A stretch of 28,640 nucleotides of DNA, taken from positions 1,158,328 to 1,186,967 of the forward strand of contig BFEA01000131.1 of assembly GCA_003427395.1 (NCBI GenBank). The letters are read 5' to 3'. This document shows, in pieces, positions 1 through 9,132 of the stretch (positions are counted from its first letter, which is position 1; each line of letters opens with the position of its first letter). The position numbers and the translations under genes were made by a program. The DNA is from Chara braunii (lineage: Eukaryota > Streptophyta > Charophyceae > Charales > Characeae). The notes below the pieces were generated by a model, which saw only the letters and a list, made by a program, of their open reading frames with translations, was not told the DNA's origin and searched no databases.

Positions 1-61
<61 letters not shown>
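1..61. repeat. Poly-A run at the window edge
   Basis: The first 61 bases are all A. It may be a retroposed poly-A tail, a homopolymer or an assembly edge; nothing to its left is visible. Confidence 0.95.
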
Positions 62-64
<3 letters not shown>

Positions 65-1303
65 CGAAAAAAATCTATGTTATGCAGAAAAAAAACTGAA
101 CAACGTTTGCCTCAGAGTCACGTTTAAAATCTTTACCAAGTTGAAAATAAAAAATAAAATAAAGAAGTTTTTTAACTTTTTTTACTTTTTTTTTTCTTTT
201 TTTCTTTTTTCTTTTCTGGCCCATCCTGGCAAGTGGTCCCGGCCCACTCTGGTAGCCTAGGAGTTCACTCATTGTGTTTTGCAGCCGAAGCGGTTAATGG
301 CCCCAGTACCTTAAAGTTTTCTGTACAAATTGCATATGGGACTCTGGGCCCGGTTCCCAGCACGTGCTGCTCTGCACAAATAAATTGGAGTCTTGTCCCT
401 TGTTAAACCACCACCACCTTTTCCCATGTGGGCCGCCGTCGGGCCCCCGATTCTTTAGGAGGCCAAAACGAAGCAACAGCCGTCGATGAGATTCATCAAC
501 AGCGGGCGTCGCCAGGCCCAGCATCCAGTTTGTTAGGAGCAGGCTATTTTCCCATTTCCCCAACAGCGGGAAGGGTAATGGAGCTTAAAAATTAAAAATA
601 AAAAACGAGCGCACTCAGTACCAGAGTCAGTAGTGCAGACTCAGTAGTGCAGGTGTGCTCCATTTATAGGCAGAAAGAATTCAAAGGATGTGTTTTAGGC
701 ATTTCTGGACCAACACAGCCCATTGGGGGAAAACCCTGCCTAAGGTAAGGTTTGTGAAACGCCAGCTTCTCTTGATCCTTTTTCCTTTTTTTTCCCTCTT
801 TTTTTTTTCCCTCTTTTTTTTTCCCTCCTTTTTTTTCCTTCTGTTTTTCCCTCTTTTTTTTAATCCTCTTTATCACTTTATTGAGCTTCTACGGTTCTAT
901 GGTCGTGAGGTTCATAACCGCCTTCCCATTCGGGTTCTAGAAACATTTTAGTTAATGCCTGCTTAGCTCGATCCACAAGAAAACCGTAGCGCAAGAAAAC
1001 CCTCTGATGGGGCAATGCCACAACATGCAAAAAAATGGGGGAATGTGTAGAAAGATCTGGGGGGCTCTATTATTTTGTACACATGTGGACTTGAACTCAT
1101 GACCTGTTTGGCAACATCTGCATGCCAATCTGCAAAGAGAAAGGTAAAAACGAAACGAACTTACCACATAGAATTCCCTCGTTCCACCGGTATTAGTCCT
1201 TTTCTACCATCTCAGGATTCAAACTCATGCCCTGTTTATCAGCAGTTACATGTGTGTAGTAGTGTACCATTTTGTGGTTCGAACTTGAAGTGCCACTCCT
1301 TAA
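62..1303. other. No recognisable gene; AT- and pyrimidine-rich DNA
   Basis: Short frames exist on both strands but are built on homopolymer runs (Lys-rich or Phe-rich translations) and show no domain. A small direct repeat, cagtagtgcag, occurs near 630-652. Two weakly similar stretches near 1086 and 1213 (both containing actcatg.cctgttt) faintly recall a tRNA T-arm, but no cloverleaf forms. I see no coding signal. Confidence 0.6.
776..865. repeat. Polypyrimidine tract, irregular T(n)CCC repeat
   Basis: Runs of 7-10 T separated by CCC or CC recur about every 15-18 bases. It is simple sequence on the plus strand; the Lys-rich minus frame across it is an artefact of the repeat. Confidence 0.85.
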
Positions 1304-1640
1304 ACCATAGACTGTCGCCAGAGATTAGGGATTACTAGTACTAGTACTACTGCTACTACTCACTCTGGTACTCCTCCTCCTCCTCCTCCTCCTCCTCCTC
1401 CTCCTCCTCCTCCTGCTATTGCCACTGCTATTCTCACTCCTCCTTCTCCAAGCATAGACTGTCACCAGAGATTAGGGATTACGACTACTACTACTACTCA
1501 CTCTCCTTCTCCTACTGCTCCTGCTATAGCCACTGCTACTATTACTCCTCCTCCTCCTGCTATTGCCACTGCTATTCTCACGCCTCCTCCAACCATAGAC
1601 TGTCACCAGAGATTAGGGATTACTACTACTACTGCGGCTG

Positions 1641-1671
<31 letters not shown>

Positions 1672-1679
1672 CACTACTA

Positions 1680-1722
<43 letters not shown>

Positions 1723-1733
1723 GACTACTACTA

Positions 1734-1780
<47 letters not shown>

Positions 1781-1860
1781 GCTACTACTACTACTACTAC
1801 TACTCACTCTCCTTCTCCTACTGCTCCTGCTCCTGTTCCTGCTCCTGCTATTGCCACTGC
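1304..1860. repeat. Minisatellite (~144 bp unit) merging into (ACT)n / (CTC)n arrays
   Basis: A module beginning accatagactgtc and continuing through agagattagggattac appears three times, starting near 1304, 1451 and 1592 (spacings 147 and 141). Each copy is followed by ACT triplets, then a CTC/CTG-rich stretch. The third copy expands into a nearly pure ACT array at about 1620-1805. The poly-Ser frame read on the minus strand is a by-product of the triplet array and not evidence of a gene. Confidence 0.9.
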
Positions 1861-2208
1861 CATTCGCCTTCCTCCTCCTCATGCTGCTGCTCCTGCTCTT
1901 GCTCCTGCTACAATTTGGGAGTTTTTGTAGTTTTGAGAGTTTGGGGAGTTTGTTAACTGATGGAGATTGCAATTTGAGCTTGGGTAGGGTTATGATCTTG
2001 CAGGTTGTGATTTCAGGTCTGAATGGCCATGTTGGTTGTTACTACACGAAGCATTACTTCGGAGTCCGGACACAATGAGACTGACGTCAGGTCGGTTCTG
2101 TTTTTTTTTCCTTATCTGTTTGCGTTGCTGCCCTCGGGCTCTGCATATACGATTGGATTTGATCACTCGGCACTGGCTCGAAAATGACAGTTGATAATTA
2201 TCGTCGGG

Positions 2209-2722
2209 ATGGGACCTATTGTTTCTCTCAAGTACTTCAAGCTTTATTACCGAGCGAGCACAATTGCGGCGATTCAGCATCTGGAGAGGTCAGCAGAAAG
2301 AGGAGGAGGTGGGGGAGGAGGTGCGGGGCCACGCGCAGGAGGCAGCGCAGGAGGGATTAGCAGTCTTTGCAGTGGTTGCTGGTCAGCTATATGCTGCTGC
2401 TGCTGTCCTTTCTCAGCCCTGCTCTCCTTGGTTTGGGGATCTGATGGCGGAGGAGACCTTGATGGTGTCACAGGAGGAAGAGGAAGCCGCACCATGCGAC
2501 ATGGAGAGGGTTTCTCCCATAGCTTACCCTTACTGAGCAGGACTTCTAGTTTATCTTCCATATCGGAACCGCTACTTCAAGAAGGAATGCGATCTACCGA
2601 TGAGGAATTAGCGCCGCGGACATTGGTAACGACAACGACGGGTAATTCGCTACGTGGAGGTGGCCGCGCACCTCCCCCTTCCATACAGTCTTGGAATGAA
2701 AACTATGCCAGGAGTAAGAATC

Positions 2723-2727
<5 letters not shown>
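2209..2727 (+). CDS. Doubtful ORF, possible first exon of an unknown gene
   Basis: I do not recognise this product. From the ATG at 2209 the frame runs 172 codons to a TAG just before the GA microsatellite. The first half is Gly-, Ala- and Cys-rich low complexity. The second half looks more protein-like, with a Ser/Leu-rich stretch (SHSLPLLSRTSSLSSISEP) after an internal Met at 2494. Near 2711 the sequence ggaGTAAGA could be a 5' splice donor, so an exon ending there is as likely as the full frame. No domain, signal peptide or membrane segment stands out and no downstream exon is visible. It could equally be chance open sequence in GC-rich DNA. Confidence 0.2.
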
Positions 2728-2795
<68 letters not shown>

Positions 2796-2796
2796 N

Positions 2797-2831
<35 letters not shown>
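2726..2831. repeat. (GA)n microsatellite, one N, then poly-G
   Basis: About 35 GA units end at a single N (2796), directly followed by an uninterrupted run of about 35 G. The N between two unrelated homopolymeric tracts suggests a low-confidence join or a slippage-damaged read. Confidence 0.9.
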
Positions 2832-3437
2832 CGCGGGCGGTGAGAGGGGCAAGGGGGGCATTGTAATGGTTATAGTGAGAGAAGGGATGGCATTGTAATG
2901 GTTATAGTGAGAGAAGGGATTTGTTTCTTTCTTTCGAATTTGTTAAATTTGTTTGTTTTCTGCGTTGTGAAATGTGTATCTTTGGCGTCTTTGGGAAACC
3001 CAAAGAAAGTGAAAAGTTATGCTTGTTTAAATTTCTTATATTGTTTTTTCGTCGCTCTTCTAGGGGGAAAGGAAGGGGGACGATACAAAGGGCAAGGAGG
3101 ATGATTTTTCTTTTTTCGTTGTTGTTAGGAAAAATGGGACGTTAAGGTCATGGCTCCGTTCTATTCTAGGGAGCAAGCCCTGGGCAAGGAGATTTTCTAA
3201 CACTTCTCCAAGGGATATTTGCTTGTGGTTTCTAAGCAATTTCTTAGGGTTTTCTTGTACGAGCTCTTGGAGAATCGGCTTCAGTTATCTGTGGTACACA
3301 AATATTTGTTTCCTTTCCGAGGCAGAAGTACAAATGCTGAAGCCAGGCTTGTACTCTGATTGGAGCCATCGCATCACTCAGAGATGGTTTTGAAGAGGAC
3401 AGTATACCCTTGTCTGTTGTTCTCCCGTACACAAAAG
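2832..3437. other. No recognisable gene
   Basis: A direct repeat of about 32 bases (ggcattgtaatggttatag...gagaaggga) occurs at about 2858 and 2889. Otherwise it is T-rich, and the short frames on both strands carry no family motif. Confidence 0.6.
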
Positions 3438-3503
3438 CAACAGACGTGCATACATCGACCAACAGACGTGCATACATCGACCAACAGACGTGCATACATC
3501 GAC
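3438..3503. repeat. Three exact 22-bp tandem repeats
   Basis: The unit caacagacgtgcatacatcg + ac is repeated at 3438, 3460 and 3482 with no differences, implying recent duplication. It lies about 155 bp left of the retrozyme-like repeats and is not part of either copy. Confidence 0.95.
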
Positions 3504-3658
3504 CTCTATCTTTCACCAATCCTACCAACACCACAGGACCCTGGCCCGAAGGCATTAGGCCACAAGACCACAAAAGGAAAGCAAAAGACAATCACAACTA
3601 GGAAAAAACGACATAAGACAATCGACAAGGCACAGACCAACGTGCAACAACGAAATGT

Positions 3659-4677
3659 TGGAGGGCAAGGGGGAGGCGGGTGGGCAGGCAAACAGCACAA
3701 AACAACAAAGCACACTGGGTGAAAGGCATGGGGTAGACAGATGGGCAAGCAAACAGTGTAAGCCAGCGAGGGAAACAACAGCAATACAAACGTCAACAAT
3801 GCAAAAACAACACCCAAAAAAAATACAAGTATATACAAAGCAAAGACTGAAAAAAATACAAGTATAAACAAAGTAAAGACTGAAAAAAATAAAACTGATG
3901 ATAAATTGTTTCATCGGAGTTGCACCGACTCATCAGGAGGCTGAACCCTCGACAATCTGCGGAATCTCCGTATTTGATGGTTTGGGTCATGAACCCTATG
4001 ACCAGACTGTCCCCAAGCGGAACATAGCAGCGGGCAGCAACCCTGTGGAGCACCAGGCAACATAGTAGAGGCAACACAGCCACACAACGCCAAAAACGAC
4101 TGCAAGGAACGACGTGGCATGCAGGGCATGCAGTGTGGCAACCGTGTAGTGAAGCACAAGACAACACAAGCAAGGCCACAGCAGTGCAGGGGACGACAGG
4201 GCGAGTGGACCAGCAGCTCGGCTACCGTGGAGCGGAGCACAAGGCACCAGCAACAAGGCAACCAACCTACAGGGCACACAAGCAGCAAACACGGAAGGCA
4301 CGGCCAGCGGATGAGCAGCACGGCAGCGAAGCGCAAGGCAACACCAACAACACGGCCATACCGCAAAGTGAACACATCAACCTGCAAAGAACCACATGAG
4401 AAACAAGCGGGACAGGCAGCAGGGCAGCGGCGGAGCGCAGACGAGGACGTCTACACATCCAACACGGAGCAAAGCAGCACATGACCTACTCACATCACGA
4501 TTGAACCCCGCAGACTGTTGGTTCCCACCATCCACTGAGGCAGGGAGTCACTCCAACGAACATCCGTCATCACCGACAGGCAACACAGACATCCCGAACC
4601 GAGCGGCCCCCATAAGAGTGCAGTGGGCACTCCAAACGAGGAACCACCGACTGTTTGGCACTACTTAAGGGTGCTCA
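3659..4677 (-). repeat. Retrozyme-like direct repeat, copy 1
   Basis: This matches copy 2 (4995-5900) over its whole length. Shared blocks include ccccaagcggaacatagcag, the stretch around tctacacatccaacacggag, and gcagactgttggttcccacc. It carries internal degenerate sub-repeats of about 100 bp (near 4136, 4211 and 4314) rich in gcaacac/agcacaag words. Left of the ribozyme are two tandem 35-bp A-rich units (about 3820-3890). It is about 110 bp longer than copy 2. Confidence 0.85.
3903..3958 (-). ncRNA. Hammerhead ribozyme, type III (copy 1)
   Basis: Read on the minus strand, helix III is 3952-3958 (AGATTGT) paired with 3903-3909 (ACAATTT), seven pairs including one G-U. The cleavage triplet GUC ends at 3951, with the predicted cut between 3951 and 3950. 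Helix I is the closed hairpin GAGG-GTTCAG-CCTC at 3937-3950. The core CTGATGA is 3930-3936. Helix II is GTCG...CGAT with one G-U pair. GAAA follows at 3909-3912. Every invariant core base is present. Changes from copy 2 fall in stems, where they keep pairing as G-U, or in a loop, as expected if the fold has been under constraint. Confidence 0.95.
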
Positions 4678-4994
4678 GTTGGGCACACAAAAAAAATACT
4701 TAGAAAATATCAGGGGGAGGACAGACAACACATGAAAGACTGACAGACATAAAACTGATTATGTGTGTGTGTGTGTGGGATGTTGTGCAGTACGTACGCC
4801 ATTTCGCGCTAGAATTGCGTCATGGCTGAGTTCTGGCATTGATGCCGACACATTAGGGAATCCTGGCAGGGATGGTGAAGTCTCTTGACGATGAAACGTG
4901 TTATCTGGTGCAGCCAAGGCGTTTGTGAGTGCATCGAAGCCATGTGAATGGAATGGTTGCCATGCACCGTGAGCAAAGAGTATGATGAGTAGGC
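4678..4994. other. Segment between the two retrozyme-like repeats
   Basis: The first 80 bases (4683-4757) are A-rich, end in cataaaactgat, and resemble the leader left of copy 1's ribozyme. A (GT)n tract follows (about 4759-4777), then about 215 bases with no match inside the window. If this is the internal region of an LTR element it lacks a recognisable primer-binding site or polypurine tract. If the array was tandem, this is where a monomer was lost or replaced. Confidence 0.6.
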
Positions 4995-5900
4995 TGGAGG
5001 GCATTGGGGAGGTGGGAGGGCAGACAATACATAAGCATGCAGGGTAGGGAAGGACAACGGCTGGAGGGCACGAGGGAGGTTGGAGGGCCGACGTCATAAA
5101 GAACACCAAACAGGCAAACCAGAAAAAAATACCAAGTCCCAACAACATCGAAAGACCAAAAAAAAACAAATGCTGATGATAGATTGTTTCGTCGGAGTTG
5201 CATCGACTCATCAGGAGGCTGAACCCTCGACAATCTGAGGAATCTCAGTATTTGATGGTTTGGGTCATGAACCCTCTGACCCATGCTGAAGGCAGAGTGT
5301 CCCCAAGCGGAACATAGCAGCGGGCAGCAACTCTGCGAATTACCAGGCAATGCAGTAGAGGCAACATGGCTGCACATCGCCAAAAACGACTGCAAGGAAC
5401 AACAGGGAAAGCGGACGAGCAGCATGGCAACAGTGCAACGAAGCACAAAGCAACACCAACACCGCAGCCAGACTACATGGCACACAAGCAAGGCGCGCGG
5501 ACGGCAAGGCAAGCTGATGAGCAGCAAGGCAGCAGCGCAGCGAAGCACAGGGTAACACAAACACAGCAGCCACACCACACAGTGAACACAGCAGCTTGCC
5601 AAGGGTGCCTCACACAGCAAGCAGCACGGGCAGCAAGGCAACGGCAGAGCCCGGATGAGGCAGTCTACACATCCAACACGGAGCAAAGCAGCACATGACC
5701 TACTCACATCACAGGCGAACCCCGCAGACTGTTGGTTCCCACCACCCACTGAGCCAGTAAGTCGCTCCGACGGACATCTGTCCTCACCCATAGACCATAT
5801 GCACCACACACACATCACGAACAGAGTGGCTCCCCTAAGAGTCCTGCAGACACTCCAAACATCGGAGCACCTACTGTTTATCACATCTTGAGGGTGCTCA
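4995..5900 (-). repeat. Retrozyme-like direct repeat, copy 2
   Basis: This is the direct-repeat partner of 3659-4677, with many single-base differences and indels, so the two copies have diverged for some time. It contains two degenerate sub-repeats about 101 bp apart (near 5421 and 5522). A long minus frame crosses it (see findings). Its right end lies about 40 bp from the start of the Penelope-like element. Confidence 0.85.
5181..5236 (-). ncRNA. Hammerhead ribozyme, type III (copy 2)
   Basis: On the minus strand: helix III AGATTGT (5230-5236) pairs perfectly with ACAATCT (5181-5187). GUC ends at 5229, with the predicted cut between 5229 and 5228. Helix I is GAGG-GTTCAG-CCTC (5215-5228). 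The core CTGATGA is 5208-5214. Helix II is GTCG (5204-5207) with CGAC (5191-5194) and a nine-base loop. GAAA is 5187-5190. This is a textbook type III layout with no mismatch in any stem. It is known from the family that such motifs self-cleave at the base after GUC; activity here is inferred. Confidence 0.96.
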
Positions 5901-5939
5901 CTCTGTGAGGAATTCTGATGTGACCCTCAGCCAATTTTT

Positions 5940-6212
5940 TTCAGCCTGGGACGATGGGTTGACAACTTGACAGGGTTGTATTTGAATTAGGTACAGTATG
6001 TTTGTCTGTCGTTTGTTCGGGTCTCCTAGAGCCCGGGACCTATTGGTGTGGTTTTGATTTTGGCTCTGAGTAGATAGTAGTTCGGGTGTACCGCTCTGAA
6101 GAAAAGCTGTCTGTTCCAGGTGTCGTGCCCTCGGGCCTAGGGGCGATATTTCTTTGCTTGGTCCCCTCGAGCCCGGGACCTACGGTGTGGTTTGGAGTTT
6201 GGCTCTGAATAG
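5940..6212 (+). repeat. Pseudo-LTR copy A of the Penelope-like element
   Basis: The block from cctgggacgatgggttgaca onward recurs at 10340. It contains two modules 140 bp apart, each starting with a 21-base hairpin (6020-6040 and 6160-6180) with the loop pattern CT-N-GAGCCC, followed by tggtgtggtttt/tggctctga. I found no canonical hammerhead core (CTGANGA plus GAAA with flanking stems) in it, although such ribozymes occur in many relatives' pseudo-LTRs. Confidence 0.8.
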
Positions 6213-6681
6213 GGCGGTCCCTGTAGTTGTTAGCTTTGTTGACCAGGTATATTTAGAATGGTCGAGTGGTGATAATCCTCTCTGTGCGCTATCGGTCCCA
6301 ATAGCGTGGGTTTGTCGGACGCGTACGGTGGTTTACTGTGTGTTGTGGAAGGAGGAGCTTGTTGTGCTTAAACATGTTATCAATCATTCTAGCATTCTTT
6401 ACACCTGTGTGTACTATCGTGCCAATTGATGTCTATCCGTTTTTGTCATGATGTTGCCTAATGCTTTTGCATATTACCTGCTGCGGCGCGTGTGAACCTG
6501 CCCGGGTTAATTGTCTGGGAGTGAGTGAGCACGTTTTGGTACTAAGTTACCTTGTTGAGTTTCTGAGACTTGGAAGACTCGTTATCGTCTCGAAACTGAT
6601 GGCATCAACTTGGATGCTTTGATGTGGTGACTGTGACACGGGAGTGAGTTGGAGATACTGACTGGGTCGGGTCCTCGCAGC
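6213..6681 (+). other. Leader of the Penelope-like element, no gene seen
   Basis: This lies between pseudo-LTR A and the first ATG of the CCHC ORF. Short frames are present, none with a motif. It probably serves as the 5' untranslated region. Confidence 0.45.
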
Positions 6682-7683
6682 ATGAGTAGTGGTGAACGTG
6701 GATATGACAGGAATGACCGACATGATCGGCCTTACGATGGCGGACGGCGCGGACGAGCGGAGACAAGTCGTGATGAACCATGTGATGCAGATCGCTACCA
6801 CCGGTATTACGGCCAGGGGATGACGGTTAATGAACCGCCGAGACGGCAGTCTCCGATATGTTACGGGTGTAAAGTTCCCGGGCACTATCGGAGTGACTGC
6901 TGGAGGATCTGGGCTGACCCAACGTCGAGAAGGCAAGCTGAGGCCGACGGGTATATCTGCCCTGCGGAATTGTACTGCCGGGGACGGTCTGTTTCACCAA
7001 GAAGAGCGAATGCGGCCACCATCCAGCGCTCACCATCAATCGACTCTAAGACTTCTTCGAAGCTTGAGGAGTTAGGTCAGAGTGTTGCTACCCTGCGGGA
7101 GTTTGTGGATTTGGAGATGGCTCAACGTAACGAAAAGGAGAAGAAACGACGTGAGCGGGAGGAAGCAAGTGTTCGTGAAGAGGAGGAGCGCAGAGCCGAA
7201 GCAGCTAAGGCGGCTAGGAAAGCTGAGAAACTTAGGAAGCGGGAAGAGGAGCAGCTGGAAATGGCTAAGGCGGTGGAGATGCAACTGACGCTTCGTCTCA
7301 GCAGCATCTGGGATGATATTCGGAATGAGATCAGGAGAGCTGTTGGCGAAACTGTGAAAGGTAAAGCCAAGTTAGTCGAAGAGAGGCCATCTACCTCCGG
7401 ATCGGGAGCGGGTGACAACGAAGTCGAAGTGATTACTGAAGGGACCGAGCGACTGGCAATTAGGGAGAAGCGTAATAGAGGAGAGGAGACTCCTGTGGGT
7501 AATAGCCCTCCGGTGGTGACTCCAGCTAAGCGTGCTAATAAGCGCACAATGGTCCGGTCTCTGCGCTTCTCCGAACGGCTGCAGCTACCTCGCACACGCA
7601 TCGCCAAGAAAGGGGCTCGTGTATTAGCCAACAAAGCGCAAACAGCTATCAAGCGGTCTGCTCACGATATGGCGATGGAATGA
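6682..7683 (+). CDS. CCHC zinc-knuckle / coiled-coil protein of the Penelope-like element
   Basis: This frame encodes 333 residues from the ATG at 6682 (the frame stays open a little further upstream without ATG). The N-terminus is Arg/Asp/Gly-rich. A CX2CX4HX4C zinc knuckle lies at C60, C63, H68 and C73 (CYGCKVPGHYRSDC), which in gag-like proteins binds RNA or single-stranded DNA. Residues about 127-203 are a Lys/Glu/Arg-rich, heptad-like helix, probably a coiled coil for self-association. The C-terminus is basic, with a GNSPPV..PAKR stretch. It ends at TGA 7681-7683; the same frame resumes at the next codon, and an ATG at 7680 overlaps the stop as ATGA. Since the following SAP-like helix spans both frames, I infer that the ORF originally read on into the endonuclease-RT. 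It probably acts as a nucleic-acid-binding particle protein for the element. Confidence 0.8.
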   Translation: MSSGERGYDRNDRHDRPYDGGRRGRAETSRDEPCDADRYHRYYGQGMTVNEPPRRQSPICYGCKVPGHYRSDCWRIWADPTSRRQAEADGYICPAELYCRGRSVSPRRANAATIQRSPSIDSKTSSKLEELGQSVATLREFVDLEMAQRNEKEKKRREREEASVREEEERRAEAAKAARKAEKLRKREEEQLEMAKAVEMQLTLRLSSIWDDIRNEIRRAVGETVKGKAKLVEERPSTSGSGAGDNEVEVITEGTERLAIREKRNRGEETPVGNSPPVVTPAKRANKRTMVRSLRFSERLQLPRTRIAKKGARVLANKAQTAIKRSAHDMAME

Positions 7684-8345
7684 ATGGCTTACCTGGACCG
7701 TACTCGGCGGAAACTTGCGCACTGCAATTGCGATCAGCTACGGGTTTCTGCGGAGAAGAAGGGATTGGCTTTACAACGAAAGTTCAGGCAATTTTCGATA
7801 TTGCCGACGCAAGAGCACGGATTCGATGTGACGAAGGTAAGCACGAAATCGGTGAAGAAGTGGCTGGTGATGATAATGGTAAGTCAAGTCAGGAGAATAC
7901 GGATGACGATCCGACTAACTGAACAGGGCGAACAATTGAGTTTTGGGGAACGATTTGTGATGTGATAATCGGCTATCGACGCTGTTTTGGCTGTACCTAT
8001 CCTGATGTTGAGTTGGTTTTTCGCCTGTTGGTTGTCTATCTGGCTTTGCATGGTCAGATTCGGTGGCTTGGAAAGTGTGTTCACTCCTGGTTGGGGTTAT
8101 TTAAACGTTACGGTATCGACTTTCTGAGTAATCGAGGTTGCGTTTATATAGTCACCTCAGTGTTGTGTAAATCGCAATATATAGGACAGACTTCTAGAGA
8201 ACCACATACCACATACTAGATGGACCGAACATGTTTCTGTTTGGAAGAGAGAGCTAAACGGTCTATACTGCCGGCCGCGTTGTAATCTCCAAGAAGAGAA
8301 ACAATCGAAAAGGGAAAAGGGAGCGCGAACGGCTTGATGTGGGAT
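7680..8345 (+). pseudogene. SAP-like segment plus GIY-YIG endonuclease, broken
   Basis: Frame +3 from 7680 encodes EEGIGFTTKVQAIFDIADAR. This resembles the second half of a SAP-like helix pair (about 7755-7820), while its probable first half (LAHCNCDQLR) lies in frame +1 just upstream, so one base appears to have been lost near 7748. A TGA at 7920-7922 interrupts the frame. The GIY-YIG signature follows at 8136-8216: CVYIV, then 12 residues later YIGQTSRE. The continuation RWTEHV, with the Arg expected at the active site, is in frame +1 from 8218, so an indel beside a duplicated ccacata has broken the catalytic region. This nuclease would nick target DNA to prime reverse transcription. Its place before the RT is the notable point. 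The protein is inactive as it stands. Confidence 0.75.
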
Positions 8346-9090
8346 CATGCCGTCAGGAATCGTATGTTGTATGTCCTATTCGGGTCAGAACGGCCGATGC
8401 CGTTGAACCGACAGTACAAGTGTTTGAATGCTTGCGTCAACTTGACGAAATAGGGAGTAGGGAATTCAATCTTGTTGTGGATTCTGGTAATCTCTGGTTG
8501 GATCGATGGAGGAAGTCGCGAAAAGCCTTTGGTACTTCGTCTGTTCGTAAATGGCAGGTTGAGTCGATTTAAGGATTTTCGAGCGGAATATGAGCGAGGG
8601 TGTGTTGTTCAGTTCATTTATTTGCGGAGATGGAAACCACGTGTCGGAACTAATAAACCCTTCTTTCACCTCAATTTATAAGAAAACCATAAGGCCATCC
8701 CAAGCAAACTTCACACCAATCTATAGAGTGCACTTCTTACTAACATATTATAAAAAAAATACCAAAAATAAATAAATAAAAACACATAAAACAGCAACTT
8801 AAAAGTGCATTTTCAGGCAATTTTGCCAAAAAACAACTCCATCAAAATTTCAGGATTTTCAGGATGATTAACAACACAAATTCTAATAACCCAAATGACA
8901 CCAAATTTGACACACAGCAAGCTTGTCCTAAAACAAAAACAGGCAAAAAAATAATTCCAAAAAAACACAAAATTTGACCCCGAAACCCTAATTTCAGGAT
9001 CATTCATCGTTACCCAGGGCCGAAAAGTGGGGGTCCCCGATAACCACTTGTGTCTTTTTCTAAACCCACATCAAGAACAAGTAAAGCAGT
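8346..9090 (+). other. Degraded linker with AT-rich insert between GIY-YIG and RT
   Basis: Short frames at 8339-8572 and 8472-8681 may be remnants of the linker and RT fingers, but I recognise no motif. From about 8690 to 9005 the DNA becomes strongly A-rich and non-coding, with two ttcagga repeats, unlike the balanced coding sequence on both sides. It may be an inserted sequence or an intron. Coding-like sequence returns around 9085. Confidence 0.5.
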
Positions 9091-9132
9091 GGCAAAAGGG
9101 TTGAATCACTTGTTGAATTCCATCGCAGCAGA

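Larger units (their letters stand above)
3659..5900 (-). mobile_element. Retrozyme-like element: two direct repeats, each with a hammerhead ribozyme
   Basis: Two direct repeats (3659-4677 and 4995-5900) flank about 317 bp. On the minus strand each begins tgagcaccct and ends near tgccctcca, so each has TG...CA ends as LTRs do. Each contains a complete type III hammerhead near its 3' end. Known plant LTR retrozymes are non-autonomous elements with a type III hammerhead in each LTR; transcripts self-cleave to a monomer that circularises. Cleavage at the two sites would release 1278 nt. A second reading is a tandem array: the segment after copy 1 (4683-4757) resembles the segment before its ribozyme (about 3810-3899), which gives a period of about 858 bp. 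I find no convincing tRNA primer-binding site, polypurine tract or target-site duplication, and no protein I believe in. The ribozymes are certain; the element class is inferred. Confidence 0.72.

Noticed and set aside
1082-1290. tRNA gene or tRNA-derived SINE
   Set aside because: T-arm-like words (gattcaaactc, ggttcgaactt) occur, but no acceptor, anticodon and D arms fit around them.
1613-1972. Minus-strand poly-Ser/Arg frame
   Set aside because: It is the translation of the ACT/CTC microsatellite; no non-repetitive coding part.
3506-3914. Phe/Cys-rich hydrophobic minus frames suggesting a membrane protein
   Set aside because: Two overlapping frames have the same composition; they reflect CA/A-rich plus-strand sequence leading into the retrozyme-like repeat.
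5940-6212. Hammerhead ribozyme in the Penelope-like pseudo-LTR
   Set aside because: Copy A has CTGAAGA near 6096 but the other copies have CCGAAGA or CCGAAGG, and no supporting stems with GAAA and a cleavage triplet could be drawn.
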